Assembly (NCBI RefSeq): GCF_009761815.1
Contig: NZ_RWIN01000142.1
Location: forward strand, 116,958 to 180,957
Direction: 5' to 3'
DNA: 64,000 nt
Source of the DNA: Pseudomonas sp. PB120
GTDB lineage: Bacteria > Pseudomonadota > Gammaproteobacteria > Pseudomonadales > Pseudomonadaceae
Every line of letters starts with the position of its first letter. Positions within the stretch are counted from its first letter, which is position 1. Position numbers and translations under genes: made by a program. The notes beneath the pieces are model-generated. The model was given only the letters and a program-made list of their open reading frames with translations, was not told the origin of the DNA and ran no database searches. This document shows positions 1-7,369 of the stretch, one piece after another.

Positions 1-245
1 CTGTTTTGCCCTGGGAACTGGATGCAATCGTTGTCTCCGATTACCATGCCAGGAAATATCGTGTTATGCCAGACTCGATCGATCGTGACGATGCCGTCCA
101 GTTTTACTTTGAATGTGTATATTCCTTCTTCACGATCAGCTATCTGCAGCTTCTCAGTGGCACGGTATTCATAAAGACTGCCAAGTTTTAGAAGGCTTCC
201 GCTTTTTATGTTGTGTTTTTTGTCGCATCTCTTTGCTAAAAACAT
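1..245 (-). CDS. Partial hypothetical protein, runs off left edge
   Basis: An uninterrupted minus-strand frame starts at an ATG at 243-245 and stays open for 81 codons to the window edge. An AGAGG ribosome-binding site lies about 8 nt upstream of the ATG. The protein begins MFLAKRCDKKHNIKSG and has a mixed charged and beta-rich look, with no signal peptide or membrane segment in the visible part. I do not recognise the family. The start is only 11 bp downstream of the stop of the HEPN-like gene at 257-1297, so the two are almost certainly co-transcribed and may work together. The base composition is AT-rich like its neighbour, unlike most of the window. The C-terminus is missing. Confidence 0.6.
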   Translation of the reverse strand, partial: MFLAKRCDKKHNIKSGSLLKLGSLYEYRATEKLQIADREEGIYTFKVKLDGIVTIDRVWHNTIFPGMVIGDNDCIQFPGQN

Positions 246-256
246 GATGTTGCCTC

Positions 257-1297
257 TTATTTTATTGTTTTGCTGTAGCCATCGATACCGAGCGACCTGA
301 GTAGCGGCCTTCGGTGATCACCAAATTGAGTGGATATAGCACGTAGATAGGCTGCTGTTTCGATGTCTTTGTTATCTATGCCGGGCCAGAAAAATGGTAC
401 GTTCTCATTGTTTAAGCTTTCTATAAAAGTAATATGAGTAAGCGATAGGAAAATTCTGGCGAAGTTGGTAGGGTTGTTGAAGTTGTTTTTTAACATGTGT
501 ATGATTACATGCCTGTTAAATCCAGCGGTGTTGCCGTCATTAGGTTTGTATAAAACTTCTTTAAAGAATACTCTGAATGCATTCATGACGTCGCATTGAG
601 GGCATATGTGAGTCAAGAAATCTATTTCAATGTCTGCGCTGTAAAATTTTCCGGGGTGCCAAACGTAATTTAAGGTGCGCCGACTACCCCATTGAAGAAT
701 TATTTCTTTCAGTCGCTGTTCAAAAATCGCTGCACTTATAGTTCTGGAGTCGGTGCTTAAAGTTTTGTTTTGAATGTTGCGAAGGCCAGCCTCGAATACT
801 GGAATTAAAGACATTATCGCTATATGGTCCATGCCTATATAGTATGCTTCTATTGCCTCGAAAATTATTGTCTTATATTCTTTTAGTGCTTCGCTTTGAG
901 AAAAGTATTTGTTGTAGTAAGTGGCTGCTACTTCGATGCTGAATATTTTATGTAGCCATTCATCTGATGCTTCCAATGGTGAGGCAGATTTGTTTATTTT
1001 GTATATTGAATTCACCAGATCTCCTTCCCCTATGTGGAACGGGACCGGTATGGATAGTTCGAGCATTCTTTCCTGTGTGCCAGTAACTCGACCCCACTTC
1101 TTGTTGTAATAATCTATTGGTCGCTCCGTGATGAAACAGACACCTTGACCTGTATTTATTTCAAAGCCAGGCTTGCCAATATCTTTTTCTGTTACTTCAA
1201 TATTTTCATCCGCATGTTGCTTAAATGTGTCGATAATTTGCTGTGCGGTCAGCTTTGGCTGCTTACTTAGCCACTTAAGAGTTTTTTCGTACTTCAT
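257..1297 (-). CDS. HEPN-like domain protein (putative), 346 aa
   Basis: This soluble protein of unknown function has no signal peptide or membrane span. Residues about 140-180 form an amphipathic stretch (EAYYIGMDHIAIMSLIPVFE) resembling the first helices of HEPN-type proteins. Near the C-terminus, Arg262-x4-His267 within FNRHVIIH fits the R-x4-6-H RNase signature of HEPN domains, followed by a helical leucine-rich tail. Known HEPN proteins are often RNases in toxin-antitoxin, abortive-infection or RNA-processing systems; assigning this one is inference. A GGGGA ribosome-binding site precedes the ATG at 1297. The gene is much more AT-rich than its surroundings, which suggests recent transfer. 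The partial gene ending its frame at position 1 follows 11 bp downstream. Confidence 0.6.
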   Translation of the reverse strand: MKYEKTLKWLSKQPKLTAQQIIDTFKQHADENIEVTEKDIGKPGFEINTGQGVCFITERPIDYYNKKWGRVTGTQERMLELSIPVPFHIGEGDLVNSIYKINKSASPLEASDEWLHKIFSIEVAATYYNKYFSQSEALKEYKTIIFEAIEAYYIGMDHIAIMSLIPVFEAGLRNIQNKTLSTDSRTISAAIFEQRLKEIILQWGSRRTLNYVWHPGKFYSADIEIDFLTHICPQCDVMNAFRVFFKEVLYKPNDGNTAGFNRHVIIHMLKNNFNNPTNFARIFLSLTHITFIESLNNENVPFFWPGIDNKDIETAAYLRAISTQFGDHRRPLLRSLGIDGYSKTIK

Positions 1298-1373
1298 AGG
1301 AAAATCCCCATTCCTTGGCTCGAAAATTCAGTTCCGACTATAAAATGACTATCCTACAACTTTATAGTGGTTG

Positions 1374-1670
1374 TCATTCCAATCGACACCACCACGACTG
1401 TGCATAAGCACACCCGTCGATGTACTCAATCCCGCTTAACACAAATCCGGTGACCGCCATCCCTGCCAGCGTTGCGTCCAGCAGCCGAGGCAAAGGGTCC
1501 GGTTCAAGGGGCATCCCTACTTCCACACGAGCCACATTGGCGCTCCGACCGAGCTCGACGTTGTTTTCTGAGTTCACCATCACATTGCCTCGGATCGCGG
1601 GAAAGCGCCGCCGTTCTTGGGCCGTTAGCGCGAGGCCTCGAACTCTCATGGGGGTAACGAGCATATGCAT
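1374..1670 (-). CDS. Hypothetical protein, second gene of LexA-box operon
   Basis: This 98-aa (or 96-aa) protein could start at 1670 or 1664, because the frame opens ATG-CAT-ATG. No family is recognised. It contains an Arg-rich N-terminal third (ALTAQERRRFPAIRG), a middle segment, then a hydrophobic stretch near residues 65-80 (LLDATLAGMAVTGFVLSGIE) and a Cys/Trp-containing end. The start is 3 bp beyond the stop of the preceding 86-aa gene, so the two form a tight operon. Base composition is typical for the chromosome, unlike the AT-rich gene immediately downstream. The only visible regulatory element upstream is the LexA box at 1960-1979. Confidence 0.6.
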   Translation of the reverse strand: MHMLVTPMRVRGLALTAQERRRFPAIRGNVMVNSENNVELGRSANVARVEVGMPLEPDPLPRLLDATLAGMAVTGFVLSGIEYIDGCAYAQSWWCRLE

Positions 1671-1673
1671 GTG

Positions 1674-1934
1674 CTAACCCGCCTGATCGCCACTGTGACA
1701 ATCAATCAGTGCTTCGACTGCGTACGCCAGAGCACCGTCTGCCTGCTCCAGGAGATCGCTAAGATCGTCACGGGTGATCAAGTGGAGGCGGTGCAGGGTG
1801 TGAGCCTGAATCAGAAGTGTTTTGTGATGACGTCCCGGGTTTTCGAGCAGTGCGGCTTCGTCCCGCAGAATTAATTCCCACTGCGCAATCGCGCCAGTCC
1901 TATCACCCGAAATTGCCAAATGCTTCGCATGCAT
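1674..1934 (-). CDS. Hypothetical small SOS-controlled protein
   Basis: This 86-aa, mostly helical protein of unknown function has a His/Leu-rich middle (HHKTLLIQAHTLHRLHLITRDDL) and the segment LLEQADGALAYAVEALID near the C-terminus. It has no signal peptide or membrane span. The ATG at 1934 has a strong upstream AGGGGTGAG ribosome-binding site. A consensus-perfect LexA box lies 26-45 nt upstream of the start, overlapping where the promoter should be, so induction by DNA damage is the natural inference. It is the first gene of a two-gene operon with the 98-aa gene at 1374-1670. P. aeruginosa has LexA-controlled small hypothetical genes, but I cannot confirm orthology. Confidence 0.65.
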   Translation of the reverse strand: MHAKHLAISGDRTGAIAQWELILRDEAALLENPGRHHKTLLIQAHTLHRLHLITRDDLSDLLEQADGALAYAVEALIDCHSGDQAG

Positions 1935-1959
1935 AGCTCACCCCTAATCAATTTCAAAA

Positions 1960-1979
1960 TACTGTATATATAAACAGTA
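1960..1979 (-). promoter_or_regulatory. LexA (SOS) box, consensus-perfect
   Basis: The 20-mer TACTGTATATATAAACAGTA matches the gammaproteobacterial LexA consensus at every defined position (CTG-N10-CAG core with TATATATA spacer and TA/TA flanks). It sits just upstream of the minus-strand operon 1934-1374. No convincing gene starts on the plus-strand side within 500 bp. Confidence 0.85.
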
Positions 1980-2565
1980 TAACGCTTGAGGTTTAGAGGC
2001 AATGTCGGTCCGATGAAACGAGGGACGAGGCCAGGCTAGGGCGCACGCTGGTGAATTCGGCTGGGCGAAGAAAAAACGTCTGAAAAAGCACTTATCCCCC
2101 TCCCGCCGACGGGCCTTGTGTCCTTTTTTTGTGCAATTCTGAATGTAATGCAAACGAGCCTGCAGCCCAGGCGGGCCATAGGGCTTTGCAGGTGATCGGC
2201 AATTTCACAGTTTGCAAAGTTAGGAAGAGAAGTGCAGCGCGGTCGCACAGCGCCGCTGTAGGAGGTCAGGGACGGGGAAGTACTGGAGGCCCCGGTTTAT
2301 CAGAGGGGGACATTTGAAAACGTGCTGTTTGCGGAGTTTTCAATATTTGAACTAGTCGCACCAGGTGCGCTTTTGGGCTCTAACGAAATAGATGCCAATC
2401 AGCCTGGAAGCCACGCTCTGCATGTCTTGTAGACGATTTGGGGCATTTCACATCATTACTCACGTTTGTAGCGCTTCTTTGGCGTGAGTTAACCTCTCGC
2501 GTCGGAATAATGCTCCGACATTCGAGCGGGCCACTCGGCCTATGAATTAAACCAAGGAGACAAAA
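1980..2565. other. Gene-poor gap upstream of the 78-aa gene
   Basis: I see no supported gene in these roughly 590 bases. The only structures noted are a short perfect inverted repeat, GTCGGA-N7-TCCGAC at 2501-2519, about 45 bp before the 78-aa gene, and an AAGGAGA ribosome-binding site at about 2554. Short open frames on both strands lack ribosome-binding sites and recognisable protein character. Confidence 0.5.
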
Positions 2566-2802
2566 ATGCCAAAATTCACGTTAAAGGACGGTGTGCTCAG
2601 CGCTGACAGTTACGTCAAAGCGACTCGTCAGTACACCTGTGGAAAAGGGACGGTCAGTGAGTTGACGTTGGACATGCCGGCAGGTATGACCGTTCAGGGA
2701 GCTATCAACGTAAATGCGGAATGCCCTTGCTGTGGAGAGAAAGTAGCAATCCCGACTGGCAAGCACAGTGTCAACAGCGATGGCGTCCTGATCACCGAGT
2801 AG
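2566..2802 (+). CDS. Hypothetical 78-aa protein with Cys-Pro-Cys-Cys motif
   Basis: This is a small protein of unknown function with a good AAGGAGA ribosome-binding site about 6 nt before the ATG. It has an alternating polar/hydrophobic beta-rich pattern and three clustered cysteines (AECPCCGEKV, around residues 51-60) plus one earlier Cys. This could form a small metal-binding or disulphide site. It has no signal peptide. It stands alone between two gene-poor gaps, with a short inverted repeat upstream that could be an operator. It could be a remnant or cargo of an accessory element. Confidence 0.55.
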   Translation: MPKFTLKDGVLSADSYVKATRQYTCGKGTVSELTLDMPAGMTVQGAINVNAECPCCGEKVAIPTGKHSVNSDGVLITE

Positions 2803-3376
2803 CCTATCCGATAATGTCCACATCTCTATGCAGCGGATGTGGACACTGATTGTCCCCTACGTTCCCCAAACCTGCTGTTCTGCTCACTGACATGCGGCTC
2901 TACGCACCTTCCCCCATCATTTTGACGAACCACAACGAACCGTTGAGGTGACGCCTACTACGTGTGCATCTAAGGTAGTGACGGCACGCAGGTGCCTGAG
3001 GATGGGTGTATATATTTGTAGTCCTACGGGCAACCCAGGGATACGAAGCCAACCTTTGGATTGGCCGGCGCAGGAGTGGTGGACATGTCTAACCTCGGTA
3101 TTTGTGACGCCTCCAGCCGTGAACGGGCAAGGCGTTAATCGGGCGCTTGGCTGCGCCTCTGATCAAAAAGTGCGCAATTCTAGCGGCGACACGCGCAGAT
3201 GACCAGCTTTATGGAGGGAAATACGACGAGTGCTGCGCTATGCTTCGCGCCGTTAGGCTTTACCGAATTTTTACAGTCAACAAAACGTCTGTAACGTGAA
3301 GTAAAACAGCGCATGCTGCATGGCAAAGCATAGTGCTTCTTTCAAAGAAGTCCGGTCTGGGTAGTAGGAGTGGTGG
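2803..3376. other. Gene-poor gap upstream of kup
   Basis: About 570 bases lack a supported gene. An open frame at 2948-3202 has no ribosome-binding site, and its protein is rich in Arg/Thr/Pro with no recognisable family character. The last roughly 100 bases probably hold the kup promoter; a TAGGAG ribosome-binding site lies at about 3365-3370. Confidence 0.45.
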
Positions 3377-5278
3377 ATGGGTCAGGCAAGTAGTCAGGCG
3401 GCGGGTGCCGAGCATTCGGTAGCAAAGCCGATAGGCATGCTGGTCGCGGCGGTCGGGGTGGTTTATGGCGATATCGGCACGAGCCCTTTGTACACCCTCA
3501 AGGAAGTGTTTTCCGGTGGCTACGGCGTGCCGGTCAATCATGACGGCGTGTTGGGAATCCTGGCGCTGATCTTCTGGTCGCTGATCTGGGTTGTCTCCCT
3601 CAAATACATGATGTTCGTCCTGCGCGCCGACAACCAGGGCGAAGGCGGGATCATGGCCTTGACCGCGCTGGCCCGGCGGGCGGCGGCGGGGCATCCGAAA
3701 CTGCGGTCGCTGCTGGTGGTCTGCGGGCTGATCGGCGCGGCGCTGTTCTATGGCGACAGCATGATCACCCCGGCGATTTCCGTCCTTTCGGCGATTGAAG
3801 GCCTGGGGCTGGCGTTCGATGGCATCGACCATTGGGTGGTGCCGCTGTCGCTGGTCGTGCTGGTGGCGCTGTTTTTGATCCAGAGCCACGGCACCGCGCG
3901 AATCGGCATTCTGTTCGGGCCGATCATGGTCACCTGGTTCCTGGTCCTGGGCGCGCTGGGCGTCTACGGCATCCTGCAACACCCGGAAGTGTTGCAAGCG
4001 ATGAACCCAGTCTGGGGCGTGCGTTTCTTCATTGTTCACCCAGGCATGGGCGTGGCGATTCTCGGCGCGGTGGTGCTGGCATTGACCGGTGCCGAAGCGC
4101 TGTACGCCGACATGGGCCACTTTGGCCGCAAGCCGATTGCCCGTGCGTGGTTCATCCTGGTGCTGCCGGCGCTGGTGCTGAACTACTTCGGCCAGGGCGC
4201 CTTGCTGCTCGGTGATCCTGAAGCCGCGCGCAACCCGTTCTATCTGCTGGCGCCAAGCTGGGCCCTGATTCCACTGGTCGGCCTGTCGACCCTGGCCACG
4301 GTCATCGCCTCTCAGGCGGTGATTTCCGGTGCGTTCTCCCTGACCCGTCAAGCAATCCAGCTCGGTTACATTCCGCGCATGCACATTCGCCACACCTCCA
4401 GCGCCGAACAAGGCCAGATCTACATCGGCGCGGTGAACTGGTCGCTGATGGTCGGCGTGGTGTTGCTGGTGCTGGGTTTCGAATCTTCCGGCGCCCTGGC
4501 TTCGGCCTACGGCGTCGCGGTGACCGGTACCATGCTGATGACCAGCATTCTGGTGTCGGCGGTGATGTTGCTGTTGTGGAAATGGCCACCTGTGCTCGCG
4601 GTGCCGGTGTCGCTCGGCTTCTTGCTGGTAGACGGTCTGTACTTCGCCGCCAACGTGCCGAAAATCGTGCAAGGCGGGGCATTCCCGGTCATCGCCGGTA
4701 TCGCCCTTTTCGTACTGATGACCACCTGGAAGCGCGGCAAGCAATTGCTGGTCGATCGTCTCGACGAGGGCGGTTTGCCGCTGCCGATCTTCATCAGCAG
4801 TATTCGCGTGCAACCCCCGCATCGTGTCCAGGGCACCGCCGTGTTCCTCACCGCGCGGCCAGACGCCGTACCTCACGCGCTGTTGCACAACCTGCTGCAT
4901 AATCAGGTGCTGCATGAGCAAGTGGTGTTGCTGACCGTGGTGTACGAAGACATCCCGCGCGTGCCGCCAACCCGGCGCTTCGAGGTCGATTCCTACGGCG
5001 AAGGTTTCTTCCGGGTGATCCTGCACTTTGGCTTCGTCGATGAGCCGGACGTGCCGCAGGCGTTGAAGCTGTGCCATCTGGACGACCTCGACTTCAGCCC
5101 GATGCGCACCACCTACTTCCTCAGCCGCGAAACAGTGATCGCCTCCAAACTCGAAGGCATGGCCCGCTGGCGCGAGGCGCTGTTCGCTTTCATGTTGCAG
5201 AACGCCAACGGTAACCTGCGCTTCTTCAACCTGCCGCTGAACCGGGTGATTGAGCTGGGTACACAGGTAGAAATGTAA
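3377..5278 (+). CDS. kup: KUP-family low-affinity potassium transporter
   Basis: Inner-membrane K+/H+ symporter of the KUP/HAK/KT family, 633 aa, close to the usual 620-640 aa. The N-terminal signature VGVVYGDIGTSPLYTLKEVF (about residues 27-46) and RADNQGEGGIMALTALARR (about 83-101) are characteristic of the family. About twelve hydrophobic segments fill residues 20-455, and a cytoplasmic C-terminal domain follows. A TAGGAG ribosome-binding site precedes the ATG, and a strong terminator follows at 5287-5325, so it is a single-gene unit. Its position a few kb upstream of the aminoacyl-PG genes and dinB matches the order remembered from P. aeruginosa. The long opposite-strand frame across this gene is a shadow. 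Confidence 0.95.
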   Translation: MGQASSQAAGAEHSVAKPIGMLVAAVGVVYGDIGTSPLYTLKEVFSGGYGVPVNHDGVLGILALIFWSLIWVVSLKYMMFVLRADNQGEGGIMALTALARRAAAGHPKLRSLLVVCGLIGAALFYGDSMITPAISVLSAIEGLGLAFDGIDHWVVPLSLVVLVALFLIQSHGTARIGILFGPIMVTWFLVLGALGVYGILQHPEVLQAMNPVWGVRFFIVHPGMGVAILGAVVLALTGAEALYADMGHFGRKPIARAWFILVLPALVLNYFGQGALLLGDPEAARNPFYLLAPSWALIPLVGLSTLATVIASQAVISGAFSLTRQAIQLGYIPRMHIRHTSSAEQGQIYIGAVNWSLMVGVVLLVLGFESSGALASAYGVAVTGTMLMTSILVSAVMLLLWKWPPVLAVPVSLGFLLVDGLYFAANVPKIVQGGAFPVIAGIALFVLMTTWKRGKQLLVDRLDEGGLPLPIFISSIRVQPPHRVQGTAVFLTARPDAVPHALLHNLLHNQVLHEQVVLLTVVYEDIPRVPPTRRFEVDSYGEGFFRVILHFGFVDEPDVPQALKLCHLDDLDFSPMRTTYFLSRETVIASKLEGMARWREALFAFMLQNANGNLRFFNLPLNRVIELGTQVEM

Positions 5279-5286
5279 GCCCCATC

Positions 5287-5325
5287 AAAAAGCCCCCGTG
5301 CCGTGAAGGTAGCGGGGGCTTTTTT
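5287..5325 (+). terminator. Rho-independent terminator of kup
   Basis: A GC-rich stem (AGCCCCCG ... CGGGGGCT) is flanked by an A-run and a T-run, 8 bp after the kup stop. Confidence 0.9.
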
Positions 5326-5424
5326 GTTTCCTGGATTCTTGCAGCTTGCTGTATGTCAAATACAGCGTAATACTTTGCGCAGAGCTATACGTTCAAATTT
5401 ACATGCTTTTGAAGAGAGGTGAGT

Positions 5425-5715
5425 ATGACGGCATTACTAGAGCGTGCTGACCAAGCCATATCGGTGACTGCCATGGTCAGAGGCTTCAGTGCGAGGCTCA
5501 AGGAAATTTCCAGTCGCGCCACTGAACGCCTGGTCATTTTCAAAGACAATCAGCCTGCTGCGGTGATTATCAATGTCGATGCGTATCAGGAAATGCTCGA
5601 CGAGCTGGATGACCTTCGGATCGAGGTGGCCGCTCGCGAACGCCTGACCGGTTTTGATGAGACCAAAGCGGTCTGCCATGACGATATGCGGGCACGGTAC
5701 GCCAGGAAGGACTAA
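5425..5715 (+). CDS. Phd/YefM-family antitoxin
   Basis: This is a putative type II antitoxin of 96 aa. It should bind its own promoter with its N-terminal domain and neutralise the RelE-type toxin encoded just downstream with its C-terminal tail. The N-terminal half (ISVTAMVRGFSARLKEIS, then LVIFKDNQPAAVIINVDAYQ) has the typical Phd/YefM pattern, followed by a charged helix. I chose the ATG at 5425 because GAGAGG lies at the right distance. A GTG at 5419 would overlap that ribosome-binding site. The toxin ATG begins 11 bp after the stop. The pair lies between two strong terminators, which isolates it from kup and the minus-strand hydrolase gene. Confidence 0.8.
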   Translation: MTALLERADQAISVTAMVRGFSARLKEISSRATERLVIFKDNQPAAVIINVDAYQEMLDELDDLRIEVAARERLTGFDETKAVCHDDMRARYARKD

Positions 5716-5726
5716 AGGAGCTACGG

Positions 5727-6014
5727 ATGGTTTGGGGCGTTATCTATCACCCGGATGTCCAGACGGATCTGGATCTGCTGGGAGCTGTTGCGGCAAATCG
5801 CATTCTTGATGTAATCGAAGAGCGAATTATCAACGGCGAGCCGGATAAGAGCGGCAAACCCCTGAGAGCCAGCCTTGCAGGCTGTAGAAGAATTCGGACA
5901 GGTGACACCCGGATTGTTTACCGAGTCGATGGGAGAGCGATCCAAGTGTTGATCGTTGCAGTCGGTGCGCGGCGTGATGAAGAGGTTTATGACGCAGCGG
6001 AGCGTCGCCTCTAA
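5727..6014 (+). CDS. RelE/ParE-superfamily toxin
   Basis: A 95-aa putative type II toxin. The sequence VIYHPDVQTDLDLLG, the central SGKPLRASLAGCRRIRTGDTRIVYRVD and the end VLIVAVGARRDEEVYDAAERRL follow the RelE/YafQ/ParE fold, with conserved basic residues in the R-I-R-x-G-D-x-R-I-V-Y segment. RelE members cut mRNA in the ribosome and ParE members inhibit gyrase. The LAGCRRIRTGDTRIVYR core fits RelE better, but sequence alone does not settle the target. It is co-transcribed with the Phd-like antitoxin 11 bp upstream and followed by a terminator at 6016-6055. Confidence 0.82.
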   Translation: MVWGVIYHPDVQTDLDLLGAVAANRILDVIEERIINGEPDKSGKPLRASLAGCRRIRTGDTRIVYRVDGRAIQVLIVAVGARRDEEVYDAAERRL

Positions 6015-6015
6015 A

Positions 6016-6055
6016 CAAAAGCCCCTGCTGCCATTAGGCAGCAGGGGCTTTTTTG
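6016..6055. terminator. Bidirectional terminator between toxin and hydrolase genes
   Basis: A stem, GCCCCTGCTGCC ... GGCAGCAGGGGC, has A and T runs on either side. It can end both the TA transcript and the minus-strand mprF-hydrolase transcript. Confidence 0.9.
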
Positions 6056-6070
6056 TGCGCGAAGCTCAGA

Positions 6071-7369
6071 TCACTCCTGAGCCGTCGCCTCTTCCTTGGC
6101 CTGGCGCTTGACGATGATGTCCACCAGCCGCTGAGCCAACGCCGGGTAGTTCTCGTCGAAGTGATGGCCGCCAGGCAGTTTCATCGCTTCGCCCACGGCG
6201 GACTTGTCGGTGCAGCCGCTTTCGTCGACTTCTTCTTCGCCGTAGATGCACACCACTTTCTCCGGTGGCAGCTTGGCCATTTCCGGGCCGGTGGCGGCTT
6301 CTTTGCCGGCGTTGCCGAGCCAGCCTTCGACTTCGATTTCGAAGCTGCCGGTGCGGGCGAAGGCGAGCAGGATGATGGCGTCGACGCGCTGTTGTTCCGA
6401 CTCGGCCAGGCGGTTGTAGATGGCCGGCAGGACATCGGCACCAAACGAGTAACCGGTCAGGATGAAGCGCTTGGTGCCCCATTTCTGCCGGTAGTGTTGC
6501 ATCAGTTCGGCGAGGTCCAGTGCGCTTTGTTCCGGGCTCTTGTGCTGCCAGTAGTAGCGCAGGGTGTCGATACCGACGACGGGGTAGCCGATTTTGGCCA
6601 TTTCGCCCGCGACGTCACGGTCGAGGTCGCGCCAGCCGCCGTCACCGGACAGGAACAGGGTCACGGTGTCCTTGGCCTGGCCGGCCGGGACTTCAACCAC
6701 TGGAATCTGCAGGCCACCGGCGGCTTTGTCACCGCCGACGAGGATCTTGCGCAGTTCGTTGTTCAGCACTTGCGGCAGGTTGATGTCGTAGTCGCTGATG
6801 CTGGTTTCGGCGTTGGGCTGGTCTCGCACGAAGCCCGCGCTGGCGTCGTCCGGGTTGTCGTTCCAGGCGACCAGCCAGTGGCCGTGGGCGGCACTTTTTG
6901 GCAGCAGGTGGGTGCAACCGGGTTTTTCCAGCGCCAGGTCGACGGAAACCGCCTGGGCCTTGTCGTCCTTCTGCTCGGACAACCAGCGCCACGCCAGCAC
7001 CGCGCCAGGGCCTATGCCGCTGACCAGGGTGGCCGGGCCTTTGAGTTCTCGCAGGGCCGATTGCAGCGCACGGCTTTGCAGCAGGCATTCCTTTGGCAGA
7101 ATGACTTGAACGATCTGCGCCGAGCCGGAGCGGCTCAGGGTTATCAGTTGCTGGTCGCTGAGCTTCTGCTCTTCGGTGACCGCCACCAGCACCTGAGCCT
7201 TCGGCGTGGTGCCGGGGATCACGCGGGTCATGGCGGCGCCATCGGCCGGTGTCAGCTGTTCGAGGGTCGGAGCCGGTGCCGGGCGTTTCAGGTACCAGTA
7301 GCCGCCACCCAGAATCAGGGCCAGCACTACCAGTGTGGCCAGTACGTACCGCAAGGAGCGTTGAATCAT
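6071..7369 (-). CDS. VirJ/AcvB-type aminoacyl-phosphatidylglycerol hydrolase
   Basis: A 432-aa periplasmic-facing alpha/beta hydrolase. One N-terminal membrane anchor (residues about 8-26) is followed by a degenerate first hydrolase-like domain (LVSGIGPGAVLAW, about 115-127). The active VirJ domain has SGDGGWRDLD (about 241-250) and the nucleophile elbow Gly-Tyr-Ser308-Phe-Gly, and a late His (PGGHHFDENYP) is the probable catalytic histidine. In P. aeruginosa the homologue beside the alanyl-PG synthase removes alanine from alanyl-phosphatidylglycerol. The same role is inferred here from family and neighbour. The start codon overlaps the mprF stop (ATGA), so synthase and hydrolase are translationally coupled. 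Confidence 0.85.
   Translation of the reverse strand: MIQRSLRYVLATLVVLALILGGGYWYLKRPAPAPTLEQLTPADGAAMTRVIPGTTPKAQVLVAVTEEQKLSDQQLITLSRSGSAQIVQVILPKECLLQSRALQSALRELKGPATLVSGIGPGAVLAWRWLSEQKDDKAQAVSVDLALEKPGCTHLLPKSAAHGHWLVAWNDNPDDASAGFVRDQPNAETSISDYDINLPQVLNNELRKILVGGDKAAGGLQIPVVEVPAGQAKDTVTLFLSGDGGWRDLDRDVAGEMAKIGYPVVGIDTLRYYWQHKSPEQSALDLAELMQHYRQKWGTKRFILTGYSFGADVLPAIYNRLAESEQQRVDAIILLAFARTGSFEIEVEGWLGNAGKEAATGPEMAKLPPEKVVCIYGEEEVDESGCTDKSAVGEAMKLPGGHHFDENYPALAQRLVDIIVKRQAKEEATAQE

Noticed and set aside
2948..3202. An 84-codon frame upstream of kup
   Set aside because: No ribosome-binding site, no recognisable features and poor codon pattern; reported only as a gene-poor gap.
3260..5077. 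A 605-codon open frame antisense to kup
   Set aside because: The protein is dominated by Gln/His/Arg/Asp, as expected from reading a GC-rich gene backwards. It lacks a ribosome-binding site, and the kup frame is unmistakable.
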